Shown piece after piece: positions 16,682 to 25,872 of a stretch of 32,715 bases of DNA. The position numbers were made by a program, and so were the translations under genes. Origin of the DNA: Bacteroidota bacterium (GTDB lineage: Bacteria > Bacteroidota > Bacteroidia > Chitinophagales > Chitinophagaceae); assembly GCA_018267725.1 (NCBI GenBank), contig JAFDXY010000025.1, positions 1 to 32,715 of the forward strand, in the 5' to 3' direction. Each line of letters opens with the position of its first letter. Within the stretch, counting starts at the first letter, position 1. A model generated the notes under the pieces. The model was given only the letters and a program-made list of their open reading frames with translations. It searched no databases and was not told where the DNA came from.

Positions 16682-17452
16682 ATGAAAAAATTTCTCTCAA
16701 TAATATTTCTCTTTTTTGCAATACAACTGTTTGCACAAAAAAGTATTCCTAAACCTAATCCACCAAAATTAGTTGTAGATAATGCAGGAGTATTAGATAG
16801 TTATGATGCAGAAAAATTAGAAAGAAAATTAGTAAGGTTAGATGATAGTACTTCAAACCAAATAGCCATTGTAATTGTAAAAACATTAAACGATGAACCT
16901 ATTGAAGATGTTGCTACCAATACTTTTCGTGCATGGGGCATTGGTAACAAAAAAACAAATAATGGTGTTTTAATTTTAGTGGCAGTTGATGATAGAAAAA
17001 TTAGAATTGAAGTAGGTTATGGTTTAGAAGGTGCCATTCCGGATATTGTTGCAAACGATATTATTAGCAGCGATATTAAACCTGCATTCAGGCAACAAAA
17101 TTATATTGGCGGTTTAAACAAAGCAGTTGATGATTTAAGTAAAGCTGCTGTGGGTGAGTATAAAATAAAACGCGATAAAGCTTCTAATGGTTCAGGAAGC
17201 GGCGGTTCAATATTAAAATTTATTGTTATATTATTTGTTGTATTGTTTATTGTAATGCGTAGTGGTGGTGGTAAAAGTGGTGGCGGAGGAGGTGGTGGTT
17301 GGATAGCACCTATGTTATTAGGTAGTATGTTAAGTAATAGCAGCCGCGGCAGCAGTTGGGGAGACAGTGGCGGAAGTTGGGGCGGCGGCGGAGGTTTTGG
17401 TGGTTTTGGTGGTGGAAGCAGCGGTGGCGGTGGTGCCAGTGGTGGTTGGTAA
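16682..17452 (+). CDS. YgcG-like TPM-domain membrane protein with Gly-rich tail
   Basis: Exported TPM-domain protein of 256 residues. A Sec signal (MKKFLSIIFLFFAIQLFAQ) is followed by the TPM domain (about 30-155, with VVDNAGVLDSYDAEKLERKL and the conserved RAWGIGNKKTNNGVLILVA), one transmembrane helix near 178-193, and a C-terminal tail of about 60 residues made largely of Gly and Ser. This matches the YgcG/TPM layout seen in LemA clusters. The tail is low complexity but in frame and typical of the family, not a sequencing artefact. Confidence 0.93.
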   Translation: MKKFLSIIFLFFAIQLFAQKSIPKPNPPKLVVDNAGVLDSYDAEKLERKLVRLDDSTSNQIAIVIVKTLNDEPIEDVATNTFRAWGIGNKKTNNGVLILVAVDDRKIRIEVGYGLEGAIPDIVANDIISSDIKPAFRQQNYIGGLNKAVDDLSKAAVGEYKIKRDKASNGSGSGGSILKFIVILFVVLFIVMRSGGGKSGGGGGGGWIAPMLLGSMLSNSSRGSSWGDSGGSWGGGGGFGGFGGGSSGGGGASGGW

Positions 17453-17495
17453 GTTATAGTATTTATATATTGTAAAATTTTAAATAAACCCTTGT

Positions 17496-18275
17496 ATGAA
17501 AAAAACGTTTTTAGTCTTTGGCTTATTGGCTATTGCTTTGTGTACAACTGCCCAAAAAAATTCTGTTGGTAAAACAATTGCAGTAAATGTTGTTAATGAA
17601 TTTACTACTGCATTTAGTGCAGCGGGGCAAGATATGGAGATGGGCACAAAATTTATAGTAGATATTAATGTTGAAATAAAATCTTTAGTTGATAAAACAG
17701 TAACACTAAATACAACGCTAAAAAAAATTAGTACTTCAACCAATATAAATGGTTATGAAAGATCTTTTAATTCAGATGATGCCGAAGCTAAGTCTGACCC
17801 ACAATTTGCAGAAGCGTTTAAAGATTTGAATAAGCCAATTGAAAGTAAAGTTGAAATAGGGAAGGTATATACCGTAAAAGATTTAAACGATATACAAAAT
17901 GCAAAAAACATTGTTCCTTATTTATTTTTACCTGTTGATGCCAATGTAAAAGAAGGATATACTTGGGCTGATTCTGTAACAATTATCGATGGATCTAAAA
18001 CTGTTAATAATTATATTGTTGATAAAATTGCAGGCGATATAATAACTGTTAAAGTCGCAAGTAATTCTATTATTAAAAGCACAAGCCAACAAAATGGAAT
18101 GGATGTTAAAATGAATATGGAACTAACTAACACAGATATAAGGGAATACAATATAACTTCTGGTATTCTACAAATTTCAACAAACAATTATTCTACAAAA
18201 GGAACTGCAGAAACACAAGGAATGTCTATTCCAATGAGTATGACCGGAAAAATAATTACTACTACTAAATTATAG
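17496..18275 (+). CDS. Secreted protein of unknown function (DUF6263-like)
   Basis: Protein of 259 residues with a clear signal peptide (MKKTFLVFGLLAIALCTTAQ) and no other hydrophobic segment, so it is periplasmic or secreted. The body alternates beta-type segments with many Thr, Asn, Val and Ile, and has FLPVDANVKEGYTWADS near residue 146. The pattern resembles DUF6263-type proteins of Bacteroidota, but this is a weak recognition. It lies 43 bases after the TPM gene and may share its transcript. A hairpin terminator follows it. Confidence 0.75.
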   Translation: MKKTFLVFGLLAIALCTTAQKNSVGKTIAVNVVNEFTTAFSAAGQDMEMGTKFIVDINVEIKSLVDKTVTLNTTLKKISTSTNINGYERSFNSDDAEAKSDPQFAEAFKDLNKPIESKVEIGKVYTVKDLNDIQNAKNIVPYLFLPVDANVKEGYTWADSVTIIDGSKTVNNYIVDKIAGDIITVKVASNSIIKSTSQQNGMDVKMNMELTNTDIREYNITSGILQISTNNYSTKGTAETQGMSIPMSMTGKIITTTKL

Positions 18276-18300
18276 TGTGAATAAATAATGTATTAATAAA

Positions 18301-18329
18301 AAATCCTAACTATTTTTAGTTGGGATTGC
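18301..18329. terminator. Bidirectional terminator between convergent genes
   Basis: ATCCTAACT pairs with AGTTGGGAT (one wobble) around an A/T loop. On the minus strand it is followed by TTTTTTATT, which suits the DCC-family gene; on the plus strand it follows the secreted protein gene. Confidence 0.65.
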
Positions 18330-18404
18330 TTATTATGGCACTAATTATTTTCTTACTCTATTTTAGTAATTTTTAAAACGTTGGGTAGTAAGTTAATTTC
18401 TTTT

Positions 18405-18815
18405 TTAATTTATAAATAAACTTTTCAATTCTTTTGTTGGTAACCAACATACTTCTTTTTTACCAAACCACTTGTATCTGTTTTGGGCAATAAATGTATA
18501 AACTGCATTTCTTATAAAAGGTGGAATAATAATAAAACAATAAAGCAGTTTAACCAATCCGTTTAACTGTTTTACAACCATTAATGCTGCGGTAGATTTT
18601 GTAAAAACTTTTTCTTCTTTTAGTAAAACAAACGAATTAAAATTATTGGCAGATAAATTATATTGTTGCAAAACACTTGCTGCATAAGCACTTTGTAAAG
18701 ATGCAAATCTGAATATTCTTTTCTTATCATGCTTAATAATAAACTGAACACTGCTGCTGCATAAATTACAAACACCATCAAACAATATAACAGGGTGTTT
18801 TAATTTATCATTCAT
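18405..18815 (-). CDS. DCC-family thiol-disulfide oxidoreductase (DUF393)
   Basis: Protein of 136 residues named after its DxxCxxC motif, here DGVCNLC with Asp13, Cys16 and Cys19. The following SSVQFIIKHDKKRIFRFASLQS and the late CWLPT are typical of the DUF393 family. It is predicted to be a thioredoxin-like redox protein; the partner is unknown. A hydrophobic stretch (VKLLYCFIIIPPFIRNAVYTFIA) might allow membrane contact. It starts 32 bases after the yebC stop on the same strand and is probably expressed with it. Confidence 0.92.
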   Translation of the reverse strand: MNDKLKHPVILFDGVCNLCSSSVQFIIKHDKKRIFRFASLQSAYAASVLQQYNLSANNFNSFVLLKEEKVFTKSTAALMVVKQLNGLVKLLYCFIIIPPFIRNAVYTFIAQNRYKWFGKKEVCWLPTKELKSLFIN

Positions 18816-18847
18816 TATTTATCATTTATAACTCAACAGTATGCTCA

Positions 18848-19570
18848 CTATCCCATATTATGAAACACTTTGCTTACATCATCATCTTGCTCTAACCTTT
18901 CAATTAATTTACTTATATCTTCGGCTTGTGCATCTGAAACAGGAACTGTTGTAGCCGGTATCCACTCTAATTCTGCACTTATTGGTGTTATGTTTTTATC
19001 TTCTAATACTTTTTGCAGTTTACCAAAATCTGTAAATGCACTGCGTAATACAATTATATTATTTCCATTTTCGTCTATGCTTTCGCCCATTTCTTCTAAA
19101 CCAAAATCAATTAATTCAAATTCTAATTCTTCAATATTTAAACCTTCGGGTTTTAATTTAAACACACCCATTTTTTTAAACTGAAAACTTACACTTCCAC
19201 TATTACCTAAGCTTCCGCCGCCTTTATTAAAATGACTTTTTACATTAGCCACCGTTCTTACATGATTATCGGTTGCTGTTTCAACTAAAACGGCAACACC
19301 ATGCGGACCATAACCTTCATATAAAATTTCATCGTAATTCTCCATCTCTTTACCCATTGCTCTTTTAATAGCAGCCTCCACACGGTCTTTAGGCATGTTT
19401 ACACTTTTGGCATTTTGAAAACATCTTCTCAATGCCGGATTAGTGGCAGGGTCTGGCCCACCGGCTTTTACAGCAATAGCAATTTCTTTTCCAATACGTG
19501 TAAATTGTTTAGCCATTCTATCCCAACGGGCAAACATGGTAGCTTTTCTTACTTCAAAAATTCTTCCCAT
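18848..19570 (-). CDS. yebC: YebC/PmpR family protein
   Basis: Conserved protein of 240 residues in the YebC/TACO1 family. Some members act as transcription regulators and others help ribosomes translate proline-rich stretches, so the exact role here is open. The family start [25 protein letters not shown] is intact, followed by [10 protein letters not shown] (about 86-95), [14 protein letters not shown] and the C-terminal [11 protein letters not shown]. It is followed closely by the DCC oxidoreductase gene. The 5' leader is about 100 bases long, overlaps a repeat-like element, and contains a short reading frame. Confidence 0.95.
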   Translation of the reverse strand: MGRIFEVRKATMFARWDRMAKQFTRIGKEIAIAVKAGGPDPATNPALRRCFQNAKSVNMPKDRVEAAIKRAMGKEMENYDEILYEGYGPHGVAVLVETATDNHVRTVANVKSHFNKGGGSLGNSGSVSFQFKKMGVFKLKPEGLNIEELEFELIDFGLEEMGESIDENGNNIIVLRSAFTDFGKLQKVLEDKNITPISAELEWIPATTVPVSDAQAEDISKLIERLEQDDDVSKVFHNMG

Positions 19571-19610
19571 TTATTATATAAATTTTATGTTATCAACTTT
19601 TGTGTGTTGG

Positions 19611-19683
19611 GCATCTTTGTTGCGTCGCACACTTGTACGCTTTGTTCATTACTCGGCAAAGCGGTTGCAAAAATAAAAGATGC
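19611..19683. repeat. Inverted-ended repeat-like element in the yebC leader
   Basis: GCATCTTT (19611-19618) and AAAGATGC (19676-19683) form perfect 8-base inverted ends around a segment richer in G+C than the flanks, containing GCGT...ACGC arms. On the minus strand it carries TATTTTTG (19668-19675), a promoter -7 match for yebC, and a short frame of about 18 codons (MNKAYKCATQQRCPTHKS). Only one copy is present here. Confidence 0.45.
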
Positions 19684-19687
19684 AAAG

Positions 19688-19730
19688 CAATAAAAAACCG
19701 CCTTGTTTTAAAAGGCGGCTTATTTTATTA
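19688..19730 (-). terminator. Terminator of the APC permease gene
   Basis: CCGCCTT and AAGGCGG arms around a short loop, followed on the minus strand by TTTTTTATTG. It lies just past the permease stop at 19743. Confidence 0.8.
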
Positions 19731-19742
19731 ATTATAATTCAA

Positions 19743-21272
19743 TTATTCAAAATCAGATGCTTTAGGAATAATGTCTGATGGATTACGCAGTTTACTCTTT
19801 TTTCTGCTATAAGAAAAATAAACAATTAAGCCAATAGCCATCCAACTAAAGGCAACCATTAAAGTATGTTTATCTAAACCAATAATCATAGCTAAACAAA
19901 TAACTGCACCTAATACTGAAACTACCGGAGCCATTGGTGTTTTAAACGGACGTTGAATGTGCGGAGATTTTACTCTTAAAATCCAAACACCTAAGCTTAC
20001 CAATACAAAGGCAAATAAAGTTCCAAAGCTGGTTAAATCTCCTGCTACACTTCCGGGTACAAATGCTGCAAATAAACCTACAAAAACAAATAAAATCCAA
20101 TTGGCTTTGTAGGGTGTTTTAAATTTAGGATGCAATACGCCAAATGCTTTTGGTATTAACCCATCATTACTCATGGTATAAAAAATACGACTTTGCCCCA
20201 TAAGCATTACAAGTATTACCGAAGAAAATCCTGCAAGAATAGCTACGGTAACTGCAGTGGCAAGCCATCCGTAACCCGTCATATAAGTTGAAATGGCATA
20301 AGCAACAGAAGCTTCACGTCCTTTTTCAGGATCAACAAAATCTTTCCAGTTGGCAACACCTGTTAATACATGCCCAAATAATATATATAAAATTGTACAA
20401 ATTACTAACGATCCTAAAATTCCAATAGGCATATCTCTTTTAGGGTTTTTGGCTTCTTGTGCAGCAGTACTTACTGCATCAAACCCAATAAAGGCAAAAA
20501 ATACTATGGCTGCACCACCTAAAATTCCGCCCCACCCATGTTTATTCCATCCACTATAATCTGCAATAACTTTTCCAGCACTATCTTTTATTGGGGCTGT
20601 TCCTGCAGGAATTAAATATGGAGTATGATTTTCGGGTTTAATAAAATGCCAACCTATAGCAATAAATATTATTACAATGGCTACTTTAACAAACACAATT
20701 ACTGCATTTACCATTGCACTTTCTTGTGTGCCTTTAATAAGTAATAAGGTTAATAATAATAAAATAAGTAAGGCGGGTGCATTAACAATGCCTTTATGTA
20801 AAACACCTGCAGTATCTGTAAAACTTTCAAATGGCGAGTGGCACCACTCGTATGGAATACCGCCTCCTAACAGTTTGTTTAAATATTCACTCCATGCAAT
20901 ACTTACGGTGGCTGCACCTAAAGCATATTCCATAATTAAAGCCCATCCAATAATCCATGCAATTAATTCGCCCATAGTTACATAACTGTATGCATAAGCA
21001 CTGCCTGCAATAGGAATCATAGCTGCAAACTCTGCATAACATAATCCGGCAAATGCACAACCAATAGCAGCTACAATAAATGAAAGTGTAACGCCGGGAC
21101 CGGCAGCTTCTCCTGCTGCTGCTGCGGTTCTTACAAAAAGACCTGCACCAATAATAGCTCCAATACCAAGTGCAATAAGGTTTCCAGCTCCTAATGTTCT
21201 TTTTAAACCTTTTTCACTATCTGCTGCCTGAGACAACATTTGGTCTAAAGATTTTTTCGCAAATAAACTCAT
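19743..21272 (-). CDS. APC-family amino acid permease
   Basis: Inner-membrane amino acid transporter of 509 residues, in the cationic amino acid transporter/YfnA branch of the APC superfamily. The first helix carries the substrate-binding glycine motif LGIGAIIGAGLFVRTAAAAG (35-54). At least twelve hydrophobic segments are visible, with the conserved VFFAFIGFDAVSTAAQEAKNPKRD (helix 6 and following loop, about 258-282). The C-terminus is short and charged. The substrate cannot be read from sequence. It is divergent from the dicarboxylate/amino acid symporter gene and ends in a strong terminator. Confidence 0.94.
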   Translation of the reverse strand: MSLFAKKSLDQMLSQAADSEKGLKRTLGAGNLIALGIGAIIGAGLFVRTAAAAGEAAGPGVTLSFIVAAIGCAFAGLCYAEFAAMIPIAGSAYAYSYVTMGELIAWIIGWALIMEYALGAATVSIAWSEYLNKLLGGGIPYEWCHSPFESFTDTAGVLHKGIVNAPALLILLLLTLLLIKGTQESAMVNAVIVFVKVAIVIIFIAIGWHFIKPENHTPYLIPAGTAPIKDSAGKVIADYSGWNKHGWGGILGGAAIVFFAFIGFDAVSTAAQEAKNPKRDMPIGILGSLVICTILYILFGHVLTGVANWKDFVDPEKGREASVAYAISTYMTGYGWLATAVTVAILAGFSSVILVMLMGQSRIFYTMSNDGLIPKAFGVLHPKFKTPYKANWILFVFVGLFAAFVPGSVAGDLTSFGTLFAFVLVSLGVWILRVKSPHIQRPFKTPMAPVVSVLGAVICLAMIIGLDKHTLMVAFSWMAIGLIVYFSYSRKKSKLRNPSDIIPKASDFE

Positions 21273-21337
21273 AAGTGTGTTTGTTGGGGTTCTGAAAAAA
21301 ATTTGGTGTGGAAAAATAAGGATTTAATCATTTCCAC

Positions 21338-21366
21338 TTGTTAAAAATTTATAAGAATGTATTTTG
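21338..21366 (+). promoter_or_regulatory. Predicted promoter of the symporter gene
   Basis: TTG (21338-21340), a 19-base spacer and TATTTTG (21360-21366), one base short of the TAnnTTTG consensus. Transcription starting a few bases later would begin downstream of the ATG at 21357 and supports the start at 21417. Confidence 0.5.
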
Positions 21367-21416
21367 CAGATAGAATACTTTATATTGCCAACCTAACTAT
21401 TTATAAAAATTGCTGT

Positions 21417-22688
21417 ATGGCTAATGTGCCTGTAACTCCTCAAAAAAAAAGTAAATTAACGTTATGGATTGTGGTGGCAATGATATTGGGAATTGCTGTA
21501 GGATATTTTGTGCATGAATATTATGCTGTAGCCACTGCAAAAACTTTTTCAACAAATATTAATTTGCTTACCACTATTTTTTTACGATTAGTGCAAATGA
21601 TTGTGGCTCCAATAGTTTTTACCACATTGGCGGTTGGTATTGCCAAATTAGGCGATATGAAAACAGTAGGAAGAGTTGGTGGAAAAGCAATGTTGTGGTT
21701 TATTACAGCTTCATTAGTATCACTTTCGTTAGGGTTGCTTTTGGTTAATATTTTTAAACCCGGTGTTGGTGCAGATATAAAACATACCGATGTTGCAGCT
21801 GTAAATGATTTATTAGAAAAATCGAAAGGATTTTCTTTACAAAAATTTGTTGAGCATGTAGTACCACGTAGCGTTATAGAAGCAATGGCCAATAATGAAA
21901 TTTTACAATTGGTAGTGTTTTCTATTTTCTTTGGAATTGCTTTAACAGCCGTAGGTAAAAAAGGAGAACCTATTATTAATGCATTAGATTCATTAGCACA
22001 TGTAATATTAAAAATGGTAGGTTATGTTATGTATTTGGCTCCGGTAGGCGTTTTTGGAGCAATGGCTGCTGCAATTGCAAAAAACGGTATTGGTATTTTA
22101 TTCACTTTCGGAAAATATTTAGGAGAATTTTATTTAGGATTATTAATTCTGTGGTTGTTATTATTAGGAGTAGGGTATTTGTTTTTAAAACAAAGATTAA
22201 TTCCTTTAGTAAAAAGAATTGCTGCACCAATGGGTATTGCATTTAGTACGGCAAGTAGCGAAGCCGTGTATCCTAAATTGGTAGAAGAATTAGAACGTTT
22301 TGGATGCAGTAATAAAATAGTAAGTTTTATATTACCCTTAGGCTATTCTTTTAATTTAGATGGAAGTATGATGTACATGACTTTTGCAAGTATGTTTATT
22401 GCACAAGCATTTAATATTACAGGAATTACGGGAGATGTAAGTCAGCAAATTATTATGCTACTTGTTTTTTTAATTACAAGTAAAGGAATAGCAGGTGTGC
22501 CAAGGGCAAGCTTAGTAGTAGTGTTGGCAACCGGTGCTATGTTTGGTTTACCGGCAGAGGGTGTAGGTTTAATTTTAGCAATTGATGTTTTTTGTGATAT
22601 GGGTAGAACCATGACCAATGTTTTAGGAAATGCTTTGGCAACAAGTGTGGTAAGTAAATGGGAAGGAGAATTAAAACATTCGGCGTAA
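21417..22688 (+). CDS. Dicarboxylate/amino acid:cation symporter
   Basis: Sodium- or proton-coupled transporter of the DAACS (GltP/DctA) family, 423 residues from the chosen start MANVPVTPQKKS. An in-frame ATG at 21357 would add 20 residues, but it overlaps the promoter box and lacks a family counterpart. Family motifs are present: the serine-rich re-entrant loop FSTASSEAVYPKL, then NLDGSMMYMTFASMFIAQ (usually NMDGT), and the second loop GIAGVPRASLVV. Eight or more hydrophobic segments fit the fold. The likely substrates are glutamate, aspartate or C4-dicarboxylates, not resolvable here. Confidence 0.95.
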   Translation: MANVPVTPQKKSKLTLWIVVAMILGIAVGYFVHEYYAVATAKTFSTNINLLTTIFLRLVQMIVAPIVFTTLAVGIAKLGDMKTVGRVGGKAMLWFITASLVSLSLGLLLVNIFKPGVGADIKHTDVAAVNDLLEKSKGFSLQKFVEHVVPRSVIEAMANNEILQLVVFSIFFGIALTAVGKKGEPIINALDSLAHVILKMVGYVMYLAPVGVFGAMAAAIAKNGIGILFTFGKYLGEFYLGLLILWLLLLGVGYLFLKQRLIPLVKRIAAPMGIAFSTASSEAVYPKLVEELERFGCSNKIVSFILPLGYSFNLDGSMMYMTFASMFIAQAFNITGITGDVSQQIIMLLVFLITSKGIAGVPRASLVVVLATGAMFGLPAEGVGLILAIDVFCDMGRTMTNVLGNALATSVVSKWEGELKHSA

Positions 22689-22737
22689 ATAAAACGCAAA
22701 TTAAAATTTATTAATATAATATTTTATACGGTTGTAT

Positions 22738-23430
22738 ATGTTATCAATTATTTTAGATAGTTTTAGCTGGCATCAATTATTACAACCTCAATTTTATATT
22801 GAACATGGCGGATTGTGGTTATTACTTTTTGTTGTGTTTGCCGAAACAGGATTGTTTGCAGGATTCTTTTTGCCAGGAGATAGTTTATTGTTTGTTGCAG
22901 GAATTTATAACAGAGAATTAATTGCTACTATTTTTCCGTTTATTCAAAACGATTATATGCAATTGCTTGTTTTGTGGGTACTTATTTCTTTTGTAGGAAT
23001 AATTGGCAACACAGTAGGTTATTGGTTTGGAAGAAAAGTGGGCCCTGCAATGTACCACTGGAAAGATAATATGTTCTTCAAAAAAAAATATTTAAACCAA
23101 GCACACGAGTTTTATGAAAAACATGGTGGCGGAGCTGTTGTTATTGCAAGATTTCTTCCTATTATAAGAACATTTGCACCTATTGTTGCTGGCATTGTAG
23201 AAATGGATAAGAAAAAATTTACATATTATAATATTGTTGGATGTATTGCTTGGGTATTAAGCATGTTGGTGGCTGGGCATTTCTTGCAAAAATGGATTCT
23301 ATCCGAATTTAATTTCGATTTAAAAAGCCATTTAGAAATAATTGTTTTAGGAATTGTTTTGGTAACTACAGCTCCTGTGGTTTTTAAACTTTTATTTTCA
23401 AAAGAAAAAAAACAGAATACTAAGATGTAA
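22738..23430 (+). CDS. DedA family membrane protein
   Basis: Integral membrane protein of about 230 residues in the DedA/VTT superfamily, whose members are implicated in lipid-carrier (undecaprenyl phosphate) or phospholipid flipping and membrane energetics. Visible motifs are ETGLFAGFFLPGDSLLFVAG (about 34-53), GYWFGRKVGP and the conserved arginine region RFLPIIRTFAPIVAG. I use the ATG at 22738; a TTG two codons upstream is also in frame. It follows the symporter gene by 49 bases and precedes the MFS gene on the same strand. Which lipid it handles is unknown. Confidence 0.94.
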   Translation: MLSIILDSFSWHQLLQPQFYIEHGGLWLLLFVVFAETGLFAGFFLPGDSLLFVAGIYNRELIATIFPFIQNDYMQLLVLWVLISFVGIIGNTVGYWFGRKVGPAMYHWKDNMFFKKKYLNQAHEFYEKHGGGAVVIARFLPIIRTFAPIVAGIVEMDKKKFTYYNIVGCIAWVLSMLVAGHFLQKWILSEFNFDLKSHLEIIVLGIVLVTTAPVVFKLLFSKEKKQNTKM

Positions 23431-23504
23431 TAATTTTTGTGAAAAACTTTTGGTGCAGATAAAATAAATACAATAATTATATTTACTAATCAATACCAAT
23501 TGTT

Positions 23505-24725
23505 ATGACAAAAAAAGAATACGGAATATTTTCTCTTCCTGTTATTATTGGTGCATTAGGATATTTTGTAGATATCTACGATTTGTTATTGTTTAGCATT
23601 ATTCGCATTCCTTCTTTAAAATCGTTAGGTTTAAGTGATGCACAGATTACAAGTGATGGATTATTTATTATTAATATTCAGATGATTGGTTTATTGATTG
23701 GAGGAATTATTTGGGGCGTTTTAGGCGATAAAAAAGGAAGATTAAAAGTTTTGTTTGCTTCTATTGTTTTATACTCAATAGGCAATATTGCCAATGGCTT
23801 TGTTCAAACTGTAAATCAATATGCTATTGTACGTTTTATAACAGGCATTGGTTTAGCTGGAGAGTTGGGTGCAGGCATTACTTTGGTTAGTGAATTATTA
23901 CCTAAAAATAAAAGAGGTATTGGCACATCGTTAGTTGCGGGTATTGGTTTAACGGGTGCTGTAGTTGCATTTTTCTTAAAAGAAAGTTTTCATTGGCGTA
24001 CTTGTTATTTTATTGGCGGAGGTTTAGGCTTTTTATTATTGTTGTTAAGAGTAGGTGTGTTAGAATCGGGTATGTTTAAATCAATAGAAAAAAGCACAAT
24101 TAAGAAAGGAGATTTTTTTATGCTCTTTAGAAAATGGAGCATGTTTTCAAAGTATGCGAAAGCAATTTTAATAGGTTTGCCTTGTTGGTATGTTATAGGA
24201 ATTTTAATAAGCTTTTCAAAAGAGTTTGCTACTAAAATGAATGTTAAAGGGTCTATTGATCCCGGCAAAGCTGTTATGTATGCTTATATAGCAATTTCAA
24301 TAGGAGATGTGTTAATAGGTTTTATAAGTCAGTGGTTTAAAAGTAGAAAAAAAGCAATTTATATTTTTTATGCTATCACAATTATATCAATTATTTGGTT
24401 TTTTAATTTAAACGAAGCCAATGCAAGTACTGTTTATATTGTATGTGCTATATTAGGTTTTGGTACCGGCTTTTGGGCAATATTTGTAACAATGGCTGCC
24501 GAGCAATTTGGCACTAATATAAGAGCCACTGTTGCAACAACAGTACCCAATATGGTACGTGGTTCATTAACATTAATTTCTATTTTATTTACTTCACTTC
24601 AACCTGTATTTGGTTATCTTAAAAGTGCATGGATAACCGGTATAGTAGTTATGGTAATTGCAATTATTGCAATGTATTTTACCGAAGAAACTTTTCATAA
24701 AGACTTGAATTATTTAGAAGAATAG
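23505..24725 (+). CDS. MFS transporter
   Basis: Major facilitator superfamily permease of 406 residues with twelve predicted helices. The motif A loop GVLGDKKGRLKVLF (about 67-80) and the helix 4-5 region RFITGIGLAGELGAGITLVSE are clear. The overall pattern resembles metabolite:proton symporters of the sugar/aromatic-acid group, but the substrate cannot be named. A shorter version of motif A (FISQWFKSRKKA) is present in the second half. It sits between DedA and a glycosyltransferase gene on the same strand, with gaps of about 70 bases on each side, so operon membership is uncertain. Confidence 0.92.
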   Translation: MTKKEYGIFSLPVIIGALGYFVDIYDLLLFSIIRIPSLKSLGLSDAQITSDGLFIINIQMIGLLIGGIIWGVLGDKKGRLKVLFASIVLYSIGNIANGFVQTVNQYAIVRFITGIGLAGELGAGITLVSELLPKNKRGIGTSLVAGIGLTGAVVAFFLKESFHWRTCYFIGGGLGFLLLLLRVGVLESGMFKSIEKSTIKKGDFFMLFRKWSMFSKYAKAILIGLPCWYVIGILISFSKEFATKMNVKGSIDPGKAVMYAYIAISIGDVLIGFISQWFKSRKKAIYIFYAITIISIIWFFNLNEANASTVYIVCAILGFGTGFWAIFVTMAAEQFGTNIRATVATTVPNMVRGSLTLISILFTSLQPVFGYLKSAWITGIVVMVIAIIAMYFTEETFHKDLNYLEE

Positions 24726-24796
24726 AATATGCGTTATGGTTAATTGTTTATGGTTTAAATAAAAATCTATGAGCCATCAACTATTAAATTTGTTGT

Positions 24797-25786
24797 ATGA
24801 AAATTCTCATCATTCGTTTTTCTTCAATTGGTGATATTGTTTTAACAACACCTGTTATTCGTTGTTTAAAAACACAAGTTAACAATGCATCTGTTCATTA
24901 TTTAACAAAAGAAAATTATGCAGGCATTCTTACAACCAATCCATATATAGATAAAGTAATTACTTTAAAAAATGATTGGAATGTAATGATTGAAGAATTA
25001 AAACAAGAACAATACGATTATATTATAGACCTCCATCATAATCTTAGAACATTAAAAGTAAAACGTGCATTAAGGAAAATAAAAAGTTTTTCTTTTAATA
25101 AATTGAATATTCAGAAATGGCTATTGACTACATTTAAAATTAATACACTACCTGCAATACATATTGTTGATAGATACATGAATACAGTAAAAGAAATTAA
25201 TGTAATTAATGATGGCATGGGTTTAGATTTTTTTATTCCTGAAAAAGATAAAGTTGCTTTAAAAGATATTCCTGCTTCGCACCACTTTGGTTTTATTGGA
25301 ATTGTAATTGGTGCTGCTTTAAATACAAAAAAATTACCTGTATCTAAACTAAAAGAATTGTGCATTAACATTAATCACCCAATAATTTTATTAGGCGGAA
25401 AAGAAGATAAAGAAATTGGAAATGAAATTATGGCAATTGATAATATTAAAATATACAATGCTTGCGGAAAATTTAATTTGAATGAAAGTGCCGATTTAAT
25501 TCGGCAATCTAAATGTATAATTACACATGATACGGGCTTGATGCATATTGCAGCCGCTTTACAAAAAAAAATAATATCTGTTTGGGGAAATACCGTTCCT
25601 GAATTTGGAATGACTCCTTATTACGGCAACAATTCAATTACAAATTCTAAATTTCAAATTTCAAATTTAAGTTGCAGACCTTGTTCAAAAATTGGTTATA
25701 AAAATTGCCCTAAAAAACATTTTAAATGTATGCAGTTACAAAATGTAGTAGCTATTGCAAAAAATGCAGTTGAGTTGTTGAAATAA
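24797..25786 (+). CDS. Family 9 glycosyltransferase (heptosyltransferase-like)
   Basis: ADP-heptose:LPS heptosyltransferase-type enzyme of 329 residues, expected at the inner membrane in lipopolysaccharide core synthesis. The N-terminus MKILIIRFSSIGDIVLTTPV is the family hallmark. The C-terminal half holds the donor-binding ITHDTGLMHIAAAL segment and SVWGNTVPEFGMTPY. It ends with the cysteine cluster CRPCSKIGYKNCPKKHFKCM, frequent in Bacteroidota members. Just before that cluster the coding DNA runs through a repetitive AAATTTC tract. A TAAATTTG box lies about four bases before the ATG, suggesting a nearly leaderless mRNA. Convergent with mdh, sharing a terminator. Confidence 0.94.
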   Translation: MKILIIRFSSIGDIVLTTPVIRCLKTQVNNASVHYLTKENYAGILTTNPYIDKVITLKNDWNVMIEELKQEQYDYIIDLHHNLRTLKVKRALRKIKSFSFNKLNIQKWLLTTFKINTLPAIHIVDRYMNTVKEINVINDGMGLDFFIPEKDKVALKDIPASHHFGFIGIVIGAALNTKKLPVSKLKELCININHPIILLGGKEDKEIGNEIMAIDNIKIYNACGKFNLNESADLIRQSKCIITHDTGLMHIAAALQKKIISVWGNTVPEFGMTPYYGNNSITNSKFQISNLSCRPCSKIGYKNCPKKHFKCMQLQNVVAIAKNAVELLK

Positions 25787-25816
25787 TTTTACTCTTTTTT
25801 TAGTTGCATAAAATAA

Positions 25817-25848
25817 AAATGCTCTTCAAAAAAAATGAAGAGCATTTT
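25817..25848. terminator. Bidirectional terminator between the glycosyltransferase and mdh
   Basis: Perfect 12-base stem AAATGCTCTTCA (25817-25828) with TGAAGAGCATTT (25836-25847), A-run loop, and T-rich sequence on both sides. Confidence 0.88.
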
Positions 25849-25872
25849 GTTATAAAGAATAACAAAAAAACT

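Noticed and set aside
17270..17452. Gly/Ser-rich repeat tract as a DNA repeat or frameshift artefact
   Set aside because: The low-complexity tail is in frame and typical of YgcG-like TPM proteins.
19415..19693. Plus-strand frames over the yebC start and leader
   Set aside because: Overlap yebC in antisense and the leader repeat; no recognisable domain and no promoter on that strand.
21357..21416. 20-residue N-terminal extension of the symporter
   Set aside because: Its ATG lies within the predicted promoter and the added residues do not match the family start.
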